36,127 nt of DNA from Candidatus Poribacteria bacterium (GCA_009845545.1 VXZK01000070.1:1-36127), one strand, 5' to 3'; numbered from the stretch's first letter, positions 14,741 through 23,863 are shown. Notes: a model not told the origin generated them from the letters alone. Numbers and translations: made by a program.

Positions 14741-17638
14741 TCAATCCAAAAAGATAAATTCATTTAGATTTAACGCCAGTAACGCAAATCGGTCCAGCGC
14801 AACCTCTGAACTCACACCCTCGCGCTGCTGAAGTTCCTGCATGAACGTCAACGCTTGTTGCACTTCAGACGGCTCCGCTTCACGACACAGTACAAGTCGA
14901 AGTCCAAATCGCACCCGGTCTTCAACCGTCCCACCACCTTCCCACCGCATTCTGTTGGCGAAAGCGAGAGCCTGATCGTTGATAAATTTCCCGTTGAGCA
15001 TGGTCAACGATTGGGTCGGTACTGTTGTCGAAAACCGAACTGGACATGTCGAATCGGTGTTCGCTTGATCGTATTGGTTCAAAATCGGGACAAGCAGCGT
15101 GCGTTTAACCTTCACATAAACACTGCGTCGGTTTGCCTCCTCCGGTGGTGATTTCCCCCATACACTCCTTGGTCTTGAGGATGTTGCTAATACGCCTTCC
15201 GGTAGTTCAGGAAAAACACTCGGTCCCCCCATTTTGAGGTTTAGTTTCCCAGTGACCCAGAGTACTGTATCCCGAATCTCTTCTGCAGTCAAGCGGCGCA
15301 TATCAAATCGCCAAAAGAGATCATTATTTGCGTCCTGTTGAACGCATCGCGGATCGCTCTGTGCCGACATCCGATACGCGTTCGAGGTCATTATCAGCTT
15401 GTGCATCGCTTTTAATCGCCAACCCGATGCAATGAATTCAGACGCGAGCCAGTCAAGGAGTCCGGGGTGTGTCGGTGGTGTGCCGAGTTGTCCGAAATCA
15501 TTGGTTGACCGGACAATCCCGCGTCCGAAGTGGTGTTGCCAGATGCGATTGACGATCACGCGTGCTGTCAGTGGATTCTCAGCACTTGCAACCCATTCCG
15601 CGAAGACGCGCCGTTTCCCAGACGATTTTGCGTCCTCTGGAACAGGTGGCACGTCCACAGCAAGCGGGTTTAACACCGCAGGAAATGCCGGTTTAACCTC
15701 GCGTCCGACGAGGTGTGGGTTGCCGCGCCGAAGGATATGGGTGGGGGGTTGCTTGCGCTCTGAAACCGCTAAAGCCTGATGTTCGTAAGGCACGCGCTGT
15801 CGTCGCCGCTGATCTCGCTGTTTTTTGAGTTCCTTCTGTTGATCTACTAACGCCTTCAGCGATTCGTTCGTTTCAATAAGTTCTGCGTGTGTTTTTAGCA
15901 ACGCATTAAAATTGACTGTAGCGTTTGTTGAAAGGGATTGTTTTTCAAAGTTCGGTCCAGACCACGAGACTTCCAACTGGGGTTTATCTAAATCTTTGTT
16001 GAAGTATTCAAGACGAATCGGTACATCACCGTGCGTGAGGGCAATTTCTACATCTCGCGCACCGATCAATTCAGCGACTTTATAACTATTGATAATCAAT
16101 CTACAGGCACCCTGCAGATTAATATGGAACGTATAAGTCGCGTCTTCGGGGATCTGTAATACTCCCTCGAAAACCAAGCCGATGTCTTTCTTTCGGCTGG
16201 CGGGTGCAAGAGAGAATAGGTTGCTAAACAGTCTACCTTCGGCAGTAGGTTCAAAGCGAGCAAAATCAGCAGGAAACTGATCAAAGGTGCCACGATAGAA
16301 GCGATATGTTAAGTCACGCATCGGTGACATCGGCAGATCCGGAACTATTGCCTCTGCAATATTTTTAGCGAGTTCGATTTTGATGGTTTCTTGTATCTTA
16401 AAGAGTTTATCTTCTGCTTCTTGTTCTGCGAGCCGTTTTTCAGCAAGCAGTTTATCTCGCACTGCCTGCTGCGCCGGCGTGCCAATGTCTGCAAGGGGAC
16501 CTCGGTTGTTAGGCGTGATGTCATGGAAAAACGCGAGCAGGCTGTAATAATCCCGCGTCGAAATCGGGTCGATTTTATGGTCGTGGCATCGAGCACAACC
16601 GATTGTTATACCGAGCATCACCTGTCCTGTTGTTGAAACAATATCATCAAGATAGTCGTATCGTGCAAGTTTCCGATCGGCAGGTCCGTCGTCCCAAACA
16701 CCGAGTTTGTGATAGCCGGTCGCAATGACAGCTTCTGTCGTTACAGCATCCAGTTCATCGCCTGCCAGCTGTTCTTTGATGAATTGATCATACGGTTTAT
16801 TATTGTTGAAGGCGTTGATGACGTAATCGCGGTATCGCCACACGTACGGCTTGTCCGAATCGTTCTCATAGCCGTTGGTCTCTGCGTAACGGACAAGGTC
16901 GAGCCAGTGCCGTCCCCATTTCTCACCATACCGTGGCGACTTCAGGAGTTTATCAATGAGTTTCTCGTAAGCGTTGGGAGCTGTGTTGTTCAAGAACGCT
17001 TCCACCGCCTCTGGCGAAGGTGGTAATCCTGTCAGATCGTAGTATATCCGACGGATGAGCGTTAGTTTGCTGGCGGGTGCGGCGGGTGTTAAACCGTGTG
17101 CCTCTAATTTTGCGAGAATAAACGCGTCAATCGGGTTGTTGACCCACTCCGATGCGTTCACTGACGGCACCTGGGGTTGTTTTAGCGGACGATATGCCCA
17201 ATAATCTGATGTTGTCTTAGGAATCGGTTGAACGTCGATATCTTGAACGGGATAGGGGAGTCCTAAGTTGATCCATTTCGCCAGAATCTCAAGAGAGGTA
17301 TCATCTAACCTGCCGTCTGGTGGCATCTGTGCCGTCTCTTGACTGTAGCCAACCATCTCAAGCAGGAAACTGTCAGCAGGATTTTCTAACGACACTGCCG
17401 GTCCATAATTCCCACCTTCGAGAATTTTTTCCCGACTCGTCAATTGGAGTCCGCCCTCCACTACATCACTGTTGCCGTGGCATTGGAAACAGTTCTGTTT
17501 GAGAATAGGCTTTACTTGAGAATTGAAAAATTCTACCTTCTCTGCGTCAGTCAAATCGTTGGCATAACAGAGATTGAGAACAGTCAAAACGCACAGGAAA
17601 ACGGTTGCAAGAAAACAGGAACGATGCGGATGTCGCAT
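14741..17638 (-). CDS. Planctomycete-type cytochrome c, DUF1549 and DUF1553 (PSD1) protein
   Basis: Large exported protein of 965 residues from the ATG at 17638, chosen because GGAG lies 7 nt upstream; the frame stays open to 17686. A signal peptide ends near CYA-ND (residue 26). Domains in order: PSCyt1 cytochrome-like with the heme motif CFQCH (C50, C53, H54) and a MPPDG motif near 106-110; DUF1549 (about 165-380) with a second CARCH motif (C348, C351, H352); a PA14-like beta domain (about 430-570); and DUF1553/PSD1 (about 690-950) with RVIVNRIWQHHFGRG. The role of the family is unsettled, but it is often linked to polysaccharide degradation. It lies directly upstream of a DUF1501 gene, its usual partner. 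Confidence 0.9.
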   Translation of the reverse strand: MRHPHRSCFLATVFLCVLTVLNLCYANDLTDAEKVEFFNSQVKPILKQNCFQCHGNSDVVEGGLQLTSREKILEGGNYGPAVSLENPADSFLLEMVGYSQETAQMPPDGRLDDTSLEILAKWINLGLPYPVQDIDVQPIPKTTSDYWAYRPLKQPQVPSVNASEWVNNPIDAFILAKLEAHGLTPAAPASKLTLIRRIYYDLTGLPPSPEAVEAFLNNTAPNAYEKLIDKLLKSPRYGEKWGRHWLDLVRYAETNGYENDSDKPYVWRYRDYVINAFNNNKPYDQFIKEQLAGDELDAVTTEAVIATGYHKLGVWDDGPADRKLARYDYLDDIVSTTGQVMLGITIGCARCHDHKIDPISTRDYYSLLAFFHDITPNNRGPLADIGTPAQQAVRDKLLAEKRLAEQEAEDKLFKIQETIKIELAKNIAEAIVPDLPMSPMRDLTYRFYRGTFDQFPADFARFEPTAEGRLFSNLFSLAPASRKKDIGLVFEGVLQIPEDATYTFHINLQGACRLIINSYKVAELIGARDVEIALTHGDVPIRLEYFNKDLDKPQLEVSWSGPNFEKQSLSTNATVNFNALLKTHAELIETNESLKALVDQQKELKKQRDQRRRQRVPYEHQALAVSERKQPPTHILRRGNPHLVGREVKPAFPAVLNPLAVDVPPVPEDAKSSGKRRVFAEWVASAENPLTARVIVNRIWQHHFGRGIVRSTNDFGQLGTPPTHPGLLDWLASEFIASGWRLKAMHKLIMTSNAYRMSAQSDPRCVQQDANNDLFWRFDMRRLTAEEIRDTVLWVTGKLNLKMGGPSVFPELPEGVLATSSRPRSVWGKSPPEEANRRSVYVKVKRTLLVPILNQYDQANTDSTCPVRFSTTVPTQSLTMLNGKFINDQALAFANRMRWEGGGTVEDRVRFGLRLVLCREAEPSEVQQALTFMQELQQREGVSSEVALDRFALLALNLNEFIFLD

Positions 17639-17817
17639 AGTTTTCTCCATCCAAAGATGATACTTCGGGTCATTTTGAACGAGCAAAACCCCTCAAACTG
17701 TGATACATGGTAATCAACGCTAAAGAAACGATTACACATTTGACGTAAATTTGACTTAAGGGTTTAGCGAGATGTTGGGTTTCATTTGCATTCAATCCAA
17801 CTTACGTCTCTGCTTGG
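17639..17817. other. Gap between the selenoprotein candidate and the PSD1 gene
   Basis: About 180 bp. It contains the upstream region of the PSD1 gene on the minus strand. I see TTGATT near 17710-17716 (as its complement) but no convincing -10 at the right distance, and no clear terminator hairpin. Confidence 0.4.
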
Positions 17818-18834
17818 TTATGACGATGCTTCTGCCTCCGTTGTTTCCGTAGGAACGACAGAAACGCGCACCAGAAACGCGTTGGTACTCCCCTTCTCAC
17901 AGAACCAATTGCCCGTCGCGCCTAATTTAAACTTCTGTCCATGTGCGAATGGGTAACGGATTTGTCCTGTGTCGCCGGGTGGAATATCCCACTCCGAGGC
18001 GAGTGCATCCTCTGGAAACCCTTCTGTCGGCAATTCAGCGTCACCGGCAAATAGGTCAAACGAACCCGTCGCTTCACCCTTACCTACTTTTATATCAATG
18101 ATGAGCGTGCCGCCCTGTTCAAACGGCGTAGCGTCAATTTCAACAGGCGTATAGTCCTGATAGCCGTCTCCGGGTCCACGGAAGACGTTCAAAACTTCCA
18201 TCAATCGTTTGCTTAAACTGAGATCTAACGCTTGCGTTGATTCGGCAAGATTTACTGTCTCACCGTTCGTAGCACCCGCTAACAGCGTCAAATAGTATTC
18301 TGTCCGATTCTTGTGTGGGAGATCTTTGTCTGGTTGGGGCATAATCAACTCGGCTTTCGGAGTCAGCACTTGAATATCCACTGGATAGACGAAATGGTCT
18401 TTGAGCGTTTTGGCAAAAAGGCTGACGCGTTCCCCTTCTGAACCGTCTATCAATTCTGGCAGATCGCGAAGAAGCCCCGGAGTATTTACAAAATTCTCGT
18501 TGAGTGTTTGTATGACTTCTGAATTCGAGAGCGGACCCACTCTCAAGTTTTTACCGTTCGCTCAGCAGGATTCATCAACTAAGGGACCCCAAGTAATGAC
18601 TGCGTGTATCGGACGCTGCGTCGTTTCTGCTTTCTTAACTGCATTCTCAAGTGGCAACCAGTCGATTTCAGCGAACTTGTAGAATTTCAATTCTAATCTT
18701 CTGCGCGCTGCTTCGGGTGTAATCACATCTTTCCACTTGATGTCATTCGATGTCTGTGTTGGTGTGGCAAGGAGTTCCATGCGCGGTACGAAAACCATAT
18801 CAGCATACCCGAAGTCATTTACGTAAAGAAACAT
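17818..18834 (-). CDS. Thioredoxin-like selenoprotein candidate (in-frame TGA = Sec91)
   Basis: Two abutting frames, 18834-18562 and 18561-17818, are in the same phase and are separated only by TGA (18562-18564). Together they give a 338-residue protein. The sequence around the TGA is VITWGPLVDESC-U-ANGKNLRVGP, shown in two parts around U. This looks like a thioredoxin-fold beta strand followed by a vicinal Cys-Sec redox pair. After U, conserved-looking sequence continues (VGPLSNSEVIQTLNENFVN), with GNWFC near the C-terminus. A hairpin suited to a bacterial SECIS starts 15 nt after the TGA. The start at 18834 lacks a Shine-Dalgarno sequence and a stop lies immediately upstream, so the N-terminus may be truncated; no signal peptide is seen. 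It is the last gene after murJ-hisF-aminotransferase. The alternative is a nonsense mutation. Confidence 0.7.
18524..18546 (-). promoter_or_regulatory. Candidate bacterial SECIS hairpin
   Basis: On the minus strand, 15 nt after the TGA, UUGAGAG pairs with CUCUCGA (five Watson-Crick pairs, a U-G wobble and a U-A pair). A further U-G closes a GGGUCC loop. Bacterial SECIS elements lie just downstream of UGA inside the coding region and carry a conserved G at the start of a small apical loop. The first loop G is about 24 nt from the UGA, within the usual range. Confidence 0.55.
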
Positions 18835-18929
18835 TTATTAACAGAAATGGTATAACTCAATTATAAGCATTCTTGGATGCACTTTTGCCGCTTTCAAACA
18901 ACGGACGACTTTAAATTGCTAAACTGTAC

Positions 18930-19832
18930 CTATGGCAACGGTTCACCTTCGTTGGCAGTCCGTTCTGCATACAGTTCCTGAAGCCGTGTTGTTACGGGAC
19001 CAATGCCTTCGTCTCCAATTTTTCTGCCATCAACCTCTAAGACAGGACTCAACTCACCGACGGTCCCTGTCGTGAAGACTTCATCTGCGGTGTAGATTTC
19101 AACGAGTGAGACGTTCCGCTCTGTTAGTGGAATACCCGCCTCGCGCGCAATTTGGATGACCATACCGCGTGTAATACCGGGGAGGCAGCTATCAGCATGC
19201 GGTGTCAGCACATGCCCGCGTTTGATAGCAAACATATTCGTGGCGTTCGTCTCTGAGACGTACCCGTGGATGTCGAGCATAATCGCATCGTCCACGCCAG
19301 CGACGTTTGCTTCAATTTTGGCGAGGATGTTGTTAATCAGGTTGTTGTGGTGGATTTTAGAGTCAACACACTGCGGCGGATTCCGGCGGATCGCTGATGT
19401 GATTAAACGGATGCCGCTCTTTGAATAGATGGGCGGTTTCCACTCTGCAAGGACAATTAAGGTAGTCCCGTACTGATTGACGCGTGCGTCCATACTGGAG
19501 GTAATCTTTTTCCCGCGACTGAGCGTTAGACGAATGTGAACACCGTCTCGCATACCGTTGGCAGCAAGCGTCTCAAAGATTGCTTTTTTGATTTCCTCGC
19601 GTGTCGGAATGTTTGCGAATGCCATGGCGTGCGCGGAATCTATGAGTCGGTCAAGGTGTGCATCCAATGCAAAAATCTTTCCGTTATAAACACGTAAACC
19701 TTCCCATACGCCGTCTCCACCTTGGACGAGGCTATCGAATACGGAGATCTTCGCGTCTTCGCGGGGTAGGAGTTCACCGTTGACGTGGATTAAAATGTTT
19801 TCATTTCTTGAATCAGGTATTTTAGGCTGCAT
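18930..19832 (-). CDS. Class IV aminotransferase (IlvE / D-amino acid aminotransferase-like)
   Basis: A 300-residue PLP enzyme of fold type IV that transfers amino groups between a branched-chain or D-amino acid and 2-oxoglutarate or pyruvate. Visible features are GGDGVWEGLRVYNGKIF (about 38-54) and the PLP lysine K159 in DSKIHHNNLINNILA. The YVSETNATN motif (E194) and the phosphate-binding TGTVGEL near the C-terminus also fit. IlvE and D-alanine aminotransferases share these motifs and cannot be separated safely here. The start has GGAGG 7 nt upstream. It follows hisF by 18 nt and is probably cotranscribed with murJ and hisF. Confidence 0.85.
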   Translation of the reverse strand: MQPKIPDSRNENILIHVNGELLPREDAKISVFDSLVQGGDGVWEGLRVYNGKIFALDAHLDRLIDSAHAMAFANIPTREEIKKAIFETLAANGMRDGVHIRLTLSRGKKITSSMDARVNQYGTTLIVLAEWKPPIYSKSGIRLITSAIRRNPPQCVDSKIHHNNLINNILAKIEANVAGVDDAIMLDIHGYVSETNATNMFAIKRGHVLTPHADSCLPGITRGMVIQIAREAGIPLTERNVSLVEIYTADEVFTTGTVGELSPVLEVDGRKIGDEGIGPVTTRLQELYAERTANEGEPLP

Positions 19833-19850
19833 TTCTCCTCCATTTTAATA

Positions 19851-20630
19851 CTACCATGTATCTCGGACGCTTACGCCTTCATCTGTGAGATAGGTTTTGA
19901 TGCTTTCAATCGTGAATTCGCCGTAGTGTGTGATAGATGCAACAATCGCGGCATCGGCGTTGCTTTCGACAAATACATCGCGTAGGTGCTGTGGGTTCCC
20001 GGCACCGCCAGAGGCGATCACAGGTACAGGTACCAGATCAGCGATAGCACCCGTCAGTTCAAGTTCATATCCGGCTTTCGTGCCGTCTGCATCAATGCTA
20101 TTGACGACAATCTCGCCGGCTCCCAAGTCAACACCGCGTGCTGACCATTCGAGTGCGTCCCAACCGATCGGTTTTCTGCCGCCATCTATGTAAATTTCAT
20201 AACCGCTTGGAATCTGCTCGCTTTTCGGGACGCGCTTTACCTGCATACTCAGGACGACGCACTGGCTGCCGAATGCCCGCGCCCCTTCCGCGATGAGTTC
20301 GGGGTTCCGCACGGCACCGGAATCTATACTCACCTTCTCTGCCCCTGCAAGTAAGGCGCGTCGCATATCCTCAAGCGTCCGCAATCCGCCACCGACAGAA
20401 AAGGGAATAAAAATCTCAGAGGCAACAGCGGAGACGACATCAATCATTATCTCACGTCGTTCATTGCTTGCCGTGATGTCGTAAAAGACGAGTTCATCGG
20501 CACCGCCTTCATAATAAAAACGCGCCATCTCAACCGGGTCACCGACATCAACATTGCCCTGAAAAGCGATGCCTTTCGTGACCTTTCCGGCGCGCACATC
20601 TAAACATGGAATGATTCGTTTCGTTAACAA
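19851..20630 (-). CDS. hisF: Imidazole glycerol phosphate synthase cyclase subunit HisF
   Basis: A 259-residue TIM barrel of histidine and purine-linked metabolism. With HisH it converts PRFAR and ammonia to imidazole glycerol phosphate and AICAR. It starts at TTG (20630), supported by GGAG 6 nt upstream and by the family start [12 protein letters not shown]. The catalytic D11 is present, as are [26 protein letters not shown] and ASGGAG. The second catalytic Asp of Thermotoga HisF (D130, in AIDAKR) is Gln130 here (SMQVKR), with no gap up to that point. A short insert follows (about 136-150). No hisH or hisA is nearby. It lies 23 nt after murJ. Confidence 0.9.
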   Translation of the reverse strand: MLTKRIIPCLDVRAGKVTKGIAFQGNVDVGDPVEMARFYYEGGADELVFYDITASNERREIMIDVVSAVASEIFIPFSVGGGLRTLEDMRRALLAGAEKVSIDSGAVRNPELIAEGARAFGSQCVVLSMQVKRVPKSEQIPSGYEIYIDGGRKPIGWDALEWSARGVDLGAGEIVVNSIDADGTKAGYELELTGAIADLVPVPVIASGGAGNPQHLRDVFVESNADAAIVASITHYGEFTIESIKTYLTDEGVSVRDTW

Positions 20631-20653
20631 AGTGTTCTCCTCTGAAAAACTGA

Positions 20654-22309
20654 TTAATTGCCGAATCGCCGTTTGAACATATTTAAAATGTCGTCAAATT
20701 CGGAGATCTTCAGAAACCGATACATCGCTGCGAGTATAAGCAACCCCAATCCTATCGGTGCCAATACCCCGATGACGCGTGGGATGATGCCTTCCGTGCC
20801 GAGCCAATCGTTTTCAATAACTCCATTCGTCAACCAACAGACAAACCCCATCACTACTGAAGCGGTTAAGATTTTAAGCGTCAGTGGCACGAGCGATCGT
20901 AACCCTAATCCTCCGACTTTTCGATGGAGCAATAACAATAGGATAGCACAATTTAGCGTTACGGTCAAAACCGTTGAGAATACCACGGCGCGCGGGTCCA
21001 AGAAGTATCCGCGAAAGATAAAGAGATAGTTGAGGCAGATGTTGAGTGTAACGGCGCAGATGCTAACGATAACGGGGGCGCGGATATCTTTGTAGGCGTA
21101 AAACCCATCTGTAACGATCTTTAGTGCAGAAAACCCACACAGCCCGAACGCATAGATGAATAGGATCCCTGCCGTTCCGATTGTGTCTTCTTCGACAGTT
21201 TTACCCCATTCGTAAAGCAAACGACAGATCGGTTCTGACAACGCCATGAGTCCAATTGCAGCGGGGATTGTCAGGATAAGCATTAACCGAAGTGCATAAG
21301 AGAGTGCATTGCGAAAGTTCTCCGTCTCTCCTGCCGTCGCGAGCCTCGCGAGTTGCGGGAGTGCCACCGTTGAAATCGCTACACCGAATATCCCGATCGG
21401 GAGATGCATAACGCGATAAGCCCTCGTAATCCACGTCAACCAAGCAGAATCTGAAGTGATAAAGAAGGTATTCGTCAGTAGGTTCACCTGCACCGCTGCG
21501 ACCCCTAACACAGCGGGTCCTATGAGATGAAGGACTTGAAGCACTCTCGGATCCCGAAGACTGAGCATCGGACGATATTGAAATCCGACGCGGGACATAG
21601 ACGGTACTTGAATTAAGAATTGAAGGATACCCCCAACAATTATACCGAACGCCATGCCCGTTACAGGGTGAATATCTAACAGTGGACACACATAGTAGCC
21701 GCCTATCCCGATAGCCAGAGAACTCACATTAAAGAAGGCGGAGGCACACGCCGGAATACCGAACCGTCCTTTACTATTCAACAATCCCATCGCAATTGCT
21801 GCCAACGACACAAACAATAGATACGGAAACATCAACTGCGTGAGATAAATTGCCAACTCAATTTTGCTGTCAAATCCGAAATGTTGTAGGGGCTGGGTGA
21901 CCCAGCCCCTACTATCATCAAAATTGTCTCGTGCCAACACATCAACAATAATAGGTGCAAAAGCGATACCGAGAATTGTGATACCGATTAAAACGAGAAA
22001 TATCAGATTAAAGATACGATTCGCAAGATTCCACGCCGCCGCTTCACCATCTTCGATTTCCGTCGCGAGGAATGTGGTAATAAACGCCTTGCTCAAGATA
22101 CCTTCGCCGAACATATCACGCAGAAAGTTCGGTATTCGGAAGGCGAGGTAAAAAGCGTCCGCACTGACTCTTGAAGAGAAGTAGTAACCGATCGCTGTTT
22201 CGCGGGCGAGACCTAATATCCGAGATACCAGCACAGCGATGCTAACAACGCCTGCGGCACGCGTGACGTTTTGATACTGTTGCTCCGTGGATTTCGTTTC
22301 ATTTTCCAT
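20654..22309 (-). CDS. murJ: Lipid II flippase MurJ (MviN family)
   Basis: A 551-residue polytopic inner-membrane protein of the MATE-like MOP superfamily. It flips the peptidoglycan precursor lipid II to the periplasm. Recognisable are the N-terminal [18 protein letters not shown] and [20 protein letters not shown], then about 14 hydrophobic segments. Residues 133-142 ([10 protein letters not shown]), in the loop after the third membrane segment, are encoded by a perfect 27-bp palindrome (21886-21912) that looks like an in-frame insertion. The start ATG has only a weak upstream AAAAGA. A candidate promoter lies about 100 bp upstream. It is first of a run murJ-hisF-aminotransferase-selenoprotein. 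Confidence 0.93.
   Translation of the reverse strand: MENETKSTEQQYQNVTRAAGVVSIAVLVSRILGLARETAIGYYFSSRVSADAFYLAFRIPNFLRDMFGEGILSKAFITTFLATEIEDGEAAAWNLANRIFNLIFLVLIGITILGIAFAPIIVDVLARDNFDDSRGWVTQPLQHFGFDSKIELAIYLTQLMFPYLLFVSLAAIAMGLLNSKGRFGIPACASAFFNVSSLAIGIGGYYVCPLLDIHPVTGMAFGIIVGGILQFLIQVPSMSRVGFQYRPMLSLRDPRVLQVLHLIGPAVLGVAAVQVNLLTNTFFITSDSAWLTWITRAYRVMHLPIGIFGVAISTVALPQLARLATAGETENFRNALSYALRLMLILTIPAAIGLMALSEPICRLLYEWGKTVEEDTIGTAGILFIYAFGLCGFSALKIVTDGFYAYKDIRAPVIVSICAVTLNICLNYLFIFRGYFLDPRAVVFSTVLTVTLNCAILLLLLHRKVGGLGLRSLVPLTLKILTASVVMGFVCWLTNGVIENDWLGTEGIIPRVIGVLAPIGLGLLILAAMYRFLKISEFDDILNMFKRRFGN
21886..21912. repeat. Perfect 27-bp palindrome inside murJ
   Basis: GTAGGGGCTGGGT (21886-21898), one G, then its exact reverse complement to 21912. 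Its length is 9 codons, so the reading frame is kept. A degenerate copy with the same ends and core lies at 23048-23074. Confidence 0.85.
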
Positions 22310-22397
22310 TCTTTTAACTATTGGGTTTTTGCTCCGTTTTTTCCGTTGTCAAAAACGGGCTAACGATTAACCTAACAAACATGATCGTTGACAGTTT

Positions 22398-22425
22398 ATT
22401 ATAGTAAAGCCCATAATTATTGAAA
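22398..22425 (-). promoter_or_regulatory. Candidate murJ promoter
   Basis: On the minus strand TTTCAA (22425-22420) and TATAAT (22403-22398) are separated by 16 nt. The -10 is perfect and the -35 is weak. Confidence 0.35.
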
Positions 22426-22514
22426 CACATCAAATCAAATCGATTCCGATCTCATGCCCCCTGATAAGGGCGGTGTTTTGCTCGGGTGTTTCTTCTAGGG
22501 GGGTTATCTTCTTA

Positions 22515-22544
22515 AAAGTGTTCACTTATTTTTCTACTATAAAC
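22515..22544 (+). repeat. Second copy of the AAAGTGT..ACTTATTTTTC motif
   Basis: AAAGTGTTCACTTATTTTTC followed by TACTATAAAC matches 23-56 upstream of the permease array, apart from two bases and a 5-nt gap. Both copies point the same way relative to a downstream plus-strand gene. It may be a fragment of a dispersed repeat or a shared promoter element. Confidence 0.45.
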
Positions 22545-22608
22545 GTCATTTGCTATGCTCGTGTGTTCGGTGAATGTCGCTTTTACAGCGTGGCCCCTTA
22601 AACTTGAT

Positions 22609-22637
22609 TTGACATTTTACGCATATTCCTGTAAACT
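22609..22637 (+). promoter_or_regulatory. Promoter of the DUF2203 gene
   Basis: TTGACA (22609-22614) and TAAACT (22632-22637) with a 17-nt spacer. The -35 is perfect and the -10 matches 4 of 6 positions. It lies about 35 nt upstream of the gene's AAGGAG ribosome-binding site and ATG. Confidence 0.55.
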
Positions 22638-22670
22638 GAGAGAAACGATAGAAGCTAAGGAGAACGCAAG

Positions 22671-23051
22671 ATGCAGGAAAAACGATATTTTACGCTTGAA
22701 GAAGCCAACGCATGTATCCCCGAATTAGTTGATGAGATTTCACAGTTAAGAGCCATAAGAAACCTACTCGCAGGATTACATGCAGAAATTACGCCACTCT
22801 TAGAAGTAGTCTCCTCTAACGGCGGCAGTAAGCACACCCCCGCGCTCCTTAAAGCGACTGCCGACTTTGAGGAGATTTTGGAACGGATCGCGGCGCGCGG
22901 TTGTCATCTGAAAGGGCTTGACCCCGGATTGGTCGATTTCCCACACCTCCGCGAGGGTAGAGAAGTTTACCTCTGCTGGCGGATCAATGAAAATAAAATT
23001 CGCTACTGGCATGAAATTGAGGATGGATTTGAGGGACGACAGCGGTTGTAG
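22671..23051 (+). CDS. DUF2203 family protein
   Basis: A small protein of 126 residues starting MQEKRYFTLEEANACIPELV, the characteristic DUF2203 opening. It ends with the GHLKGLDPGLVDFPHLREGREVYLCWR-like block (about 92-115, here beginning CHLKGLD) and KIRYWHEIEDGF. The family is cytoplasmic, mostly alpha-helical at the N-terminus, and of unknown function. AAGGAG lies 8 nt before the ATG, with a promoter just upstream. The TAG stop (23049-23051) is provided by the palindromic repeat at 23048-23074, so the last residues (after about 121) may differ from the ancestral C-terminus. Confidence 0.85.
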   Translation: MQEKRYFTLEEANACIPELVDEISQLRAIRNLLAGLHAEITPLLEVVSSNGGSKHTPALLKATADFEEILERIAARGCHLKGLDPGLVDFPHLREGREVYLCWRINENKIRYWHEIEDGFEGRQRL

Positions 23052-23074
23052 GCACTGGGTAACCCAGCTCCTAC
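23048..23074. repeat. Palindromic repeat shared by two convergent stop codons
   Basis: GTAGGCACTGGGT, one A, then ACCCAGCTCCTAC on the plus strand: an imperfect copy of the 27-bp palindrome in murJ (21886-21912). Its left GTAG gives the TAG stop of the DUF2203 gene (23049-23051). Its right CTAC gives the TAG stop of thiD on the minus strand (23071-23073). Confidence 0.8.
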
Positions 23075-23853
23075 GTCCTAAAAAAATGGTTGGTTGGCCC
23101 GTGTCCGTGCCCGATATCCAAGGCGTGCTGAATAGCACCGGTAATATACGTCTTCGCTGTCCTGACAGCATCCATTAAATTTTTGCCGTGCGCCAGTTGT
23201 GTCGCGATCGCTGCTGAGTAGGTGCAACCGGTGCCGTGCGTATTTTCTGTTTCAACGCGTTCGGCTTGAAAAAAAGACCACTCGCCATCGCAATAAAGCA
23301 CATCCGTTGCGTCGTCTCCAATAAGGTGTCCGCCTTTCACAAGCACAGCGTGACAACCGAGTTCAGCAATCGCTTTCGCAGCACTTTTTGCGTCATCAAT
23401 ATTTCGGATGTCCTGCTGTGCAAGCAATTCTGCTTCGTAGACGTTAGGTGTAATCACTGTCGCGAGCGGAATCAACGCCGTTTTGAGACTATCAATTGCC
23501 TCCGCTTTCAAGAGCGGGAATTTGCTTTTAGAGATCATCACCGGGTCCACAACGATAGTTGGCGGTCTATACTCCCGCAACTTCCCCGCGACCGCCTCAA
23601 CAATCCCTGACGAGGAGAGCATTCCTGTTTTAACACTGGCTACGTCGAAATCCGTGAAGACAGCGTCCAACTGCGCTTCAATCAGCGAAATTGGTAAATC
23701 AAACGCGTCTGTCACTGCCACTGTATTCTGTGCGGTAACGGAGGTAATCGCTGACATTGCAAAGCCGCCATTTGCGGAAATCGCCTTGATGTCTGCCTGT
23801 ATACCGGCACCTCCGCCTGAATCTGAGCCTGCGATCGTTAAAATTTGTTTCAT
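23071..23853 (-). CDS. thiD: Hydroxymethylpyrimidine/phosphomethylpyrimidine kinase ThiD
   Basis: A 260-residue ribokinase-fold enzyme of thiamine synthesis that phosphorylates HMP and HMP-P. It starts at the ATG at 23853 ([15 protein letters not shown]), with AGGA about 8 nt upstream. The frame extends to 23994 but that part overlaps thiE and is not family-like. Visible are [12 protein letters not shown] (about 11-22), [10 protein letters not shown], the [13 protein letters not shown] segment, KGGHL and the catalytic [11 protein letters not shown] near residue 210. It lies 10 nt after thiE and shares its mRNA; the TAGGA at the thiE stop serves as its ribosome-binding site. Its own stop codon comes from a palindromic repeat, so its last few residues (after [11 protein letters not shown]) may be altered. 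Confidence 0.92.
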   Translation of the reverse strand: MKQILTIAGSDSGGGAGIQADIKAISANGGFAMSAITSVTAQNTVAVTDAFDLPISLIEAQLDAVFTDFDVASVKTGMLSSSGIVEAVAGKLREYRPPTIVVDPVMISKSKFPLLKAEAIDSLKTALIPLATVITPNVYEAELLAQQDIRNIDDAKSAAKAIAELGCHAVLVKGGHLIGDDATDVLYCDGEWSFFQAERVETENTHGTGCTYSAAIATQLAHGKNLMDAVRTAKTYITGAIQHALDIGHGHGPTNHFFRT

Positions 23854-23863
23854 TTTTTTCCTA

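Larger units (their letters stand above)
22310..22670. other. Divergent intergenic region between murJ and the DUF2203 gene
   Basis: It holds the control regions of both genes and several repeats. An 8-bp stem CCGTTTTT/AAAAACGG (22334-22341/22351-22358) lies in the murJ leader. A piece of the CCCCTGATAAGGG dispersed repeat is at 22457-22472. The sequence 22515-22544 matches 23-56. No ORF is supported. Confidence 0.5.

Noticed and set aside
18547..18564. Frameshift or two separate genes at the TGA
   Set aside because: Both halves are in the same phase and the only start available for the second half is a TTG inside the hairpin with no ribosome-binding site, so a Sec codon fits better. A simple nonsense mutation remains possible.
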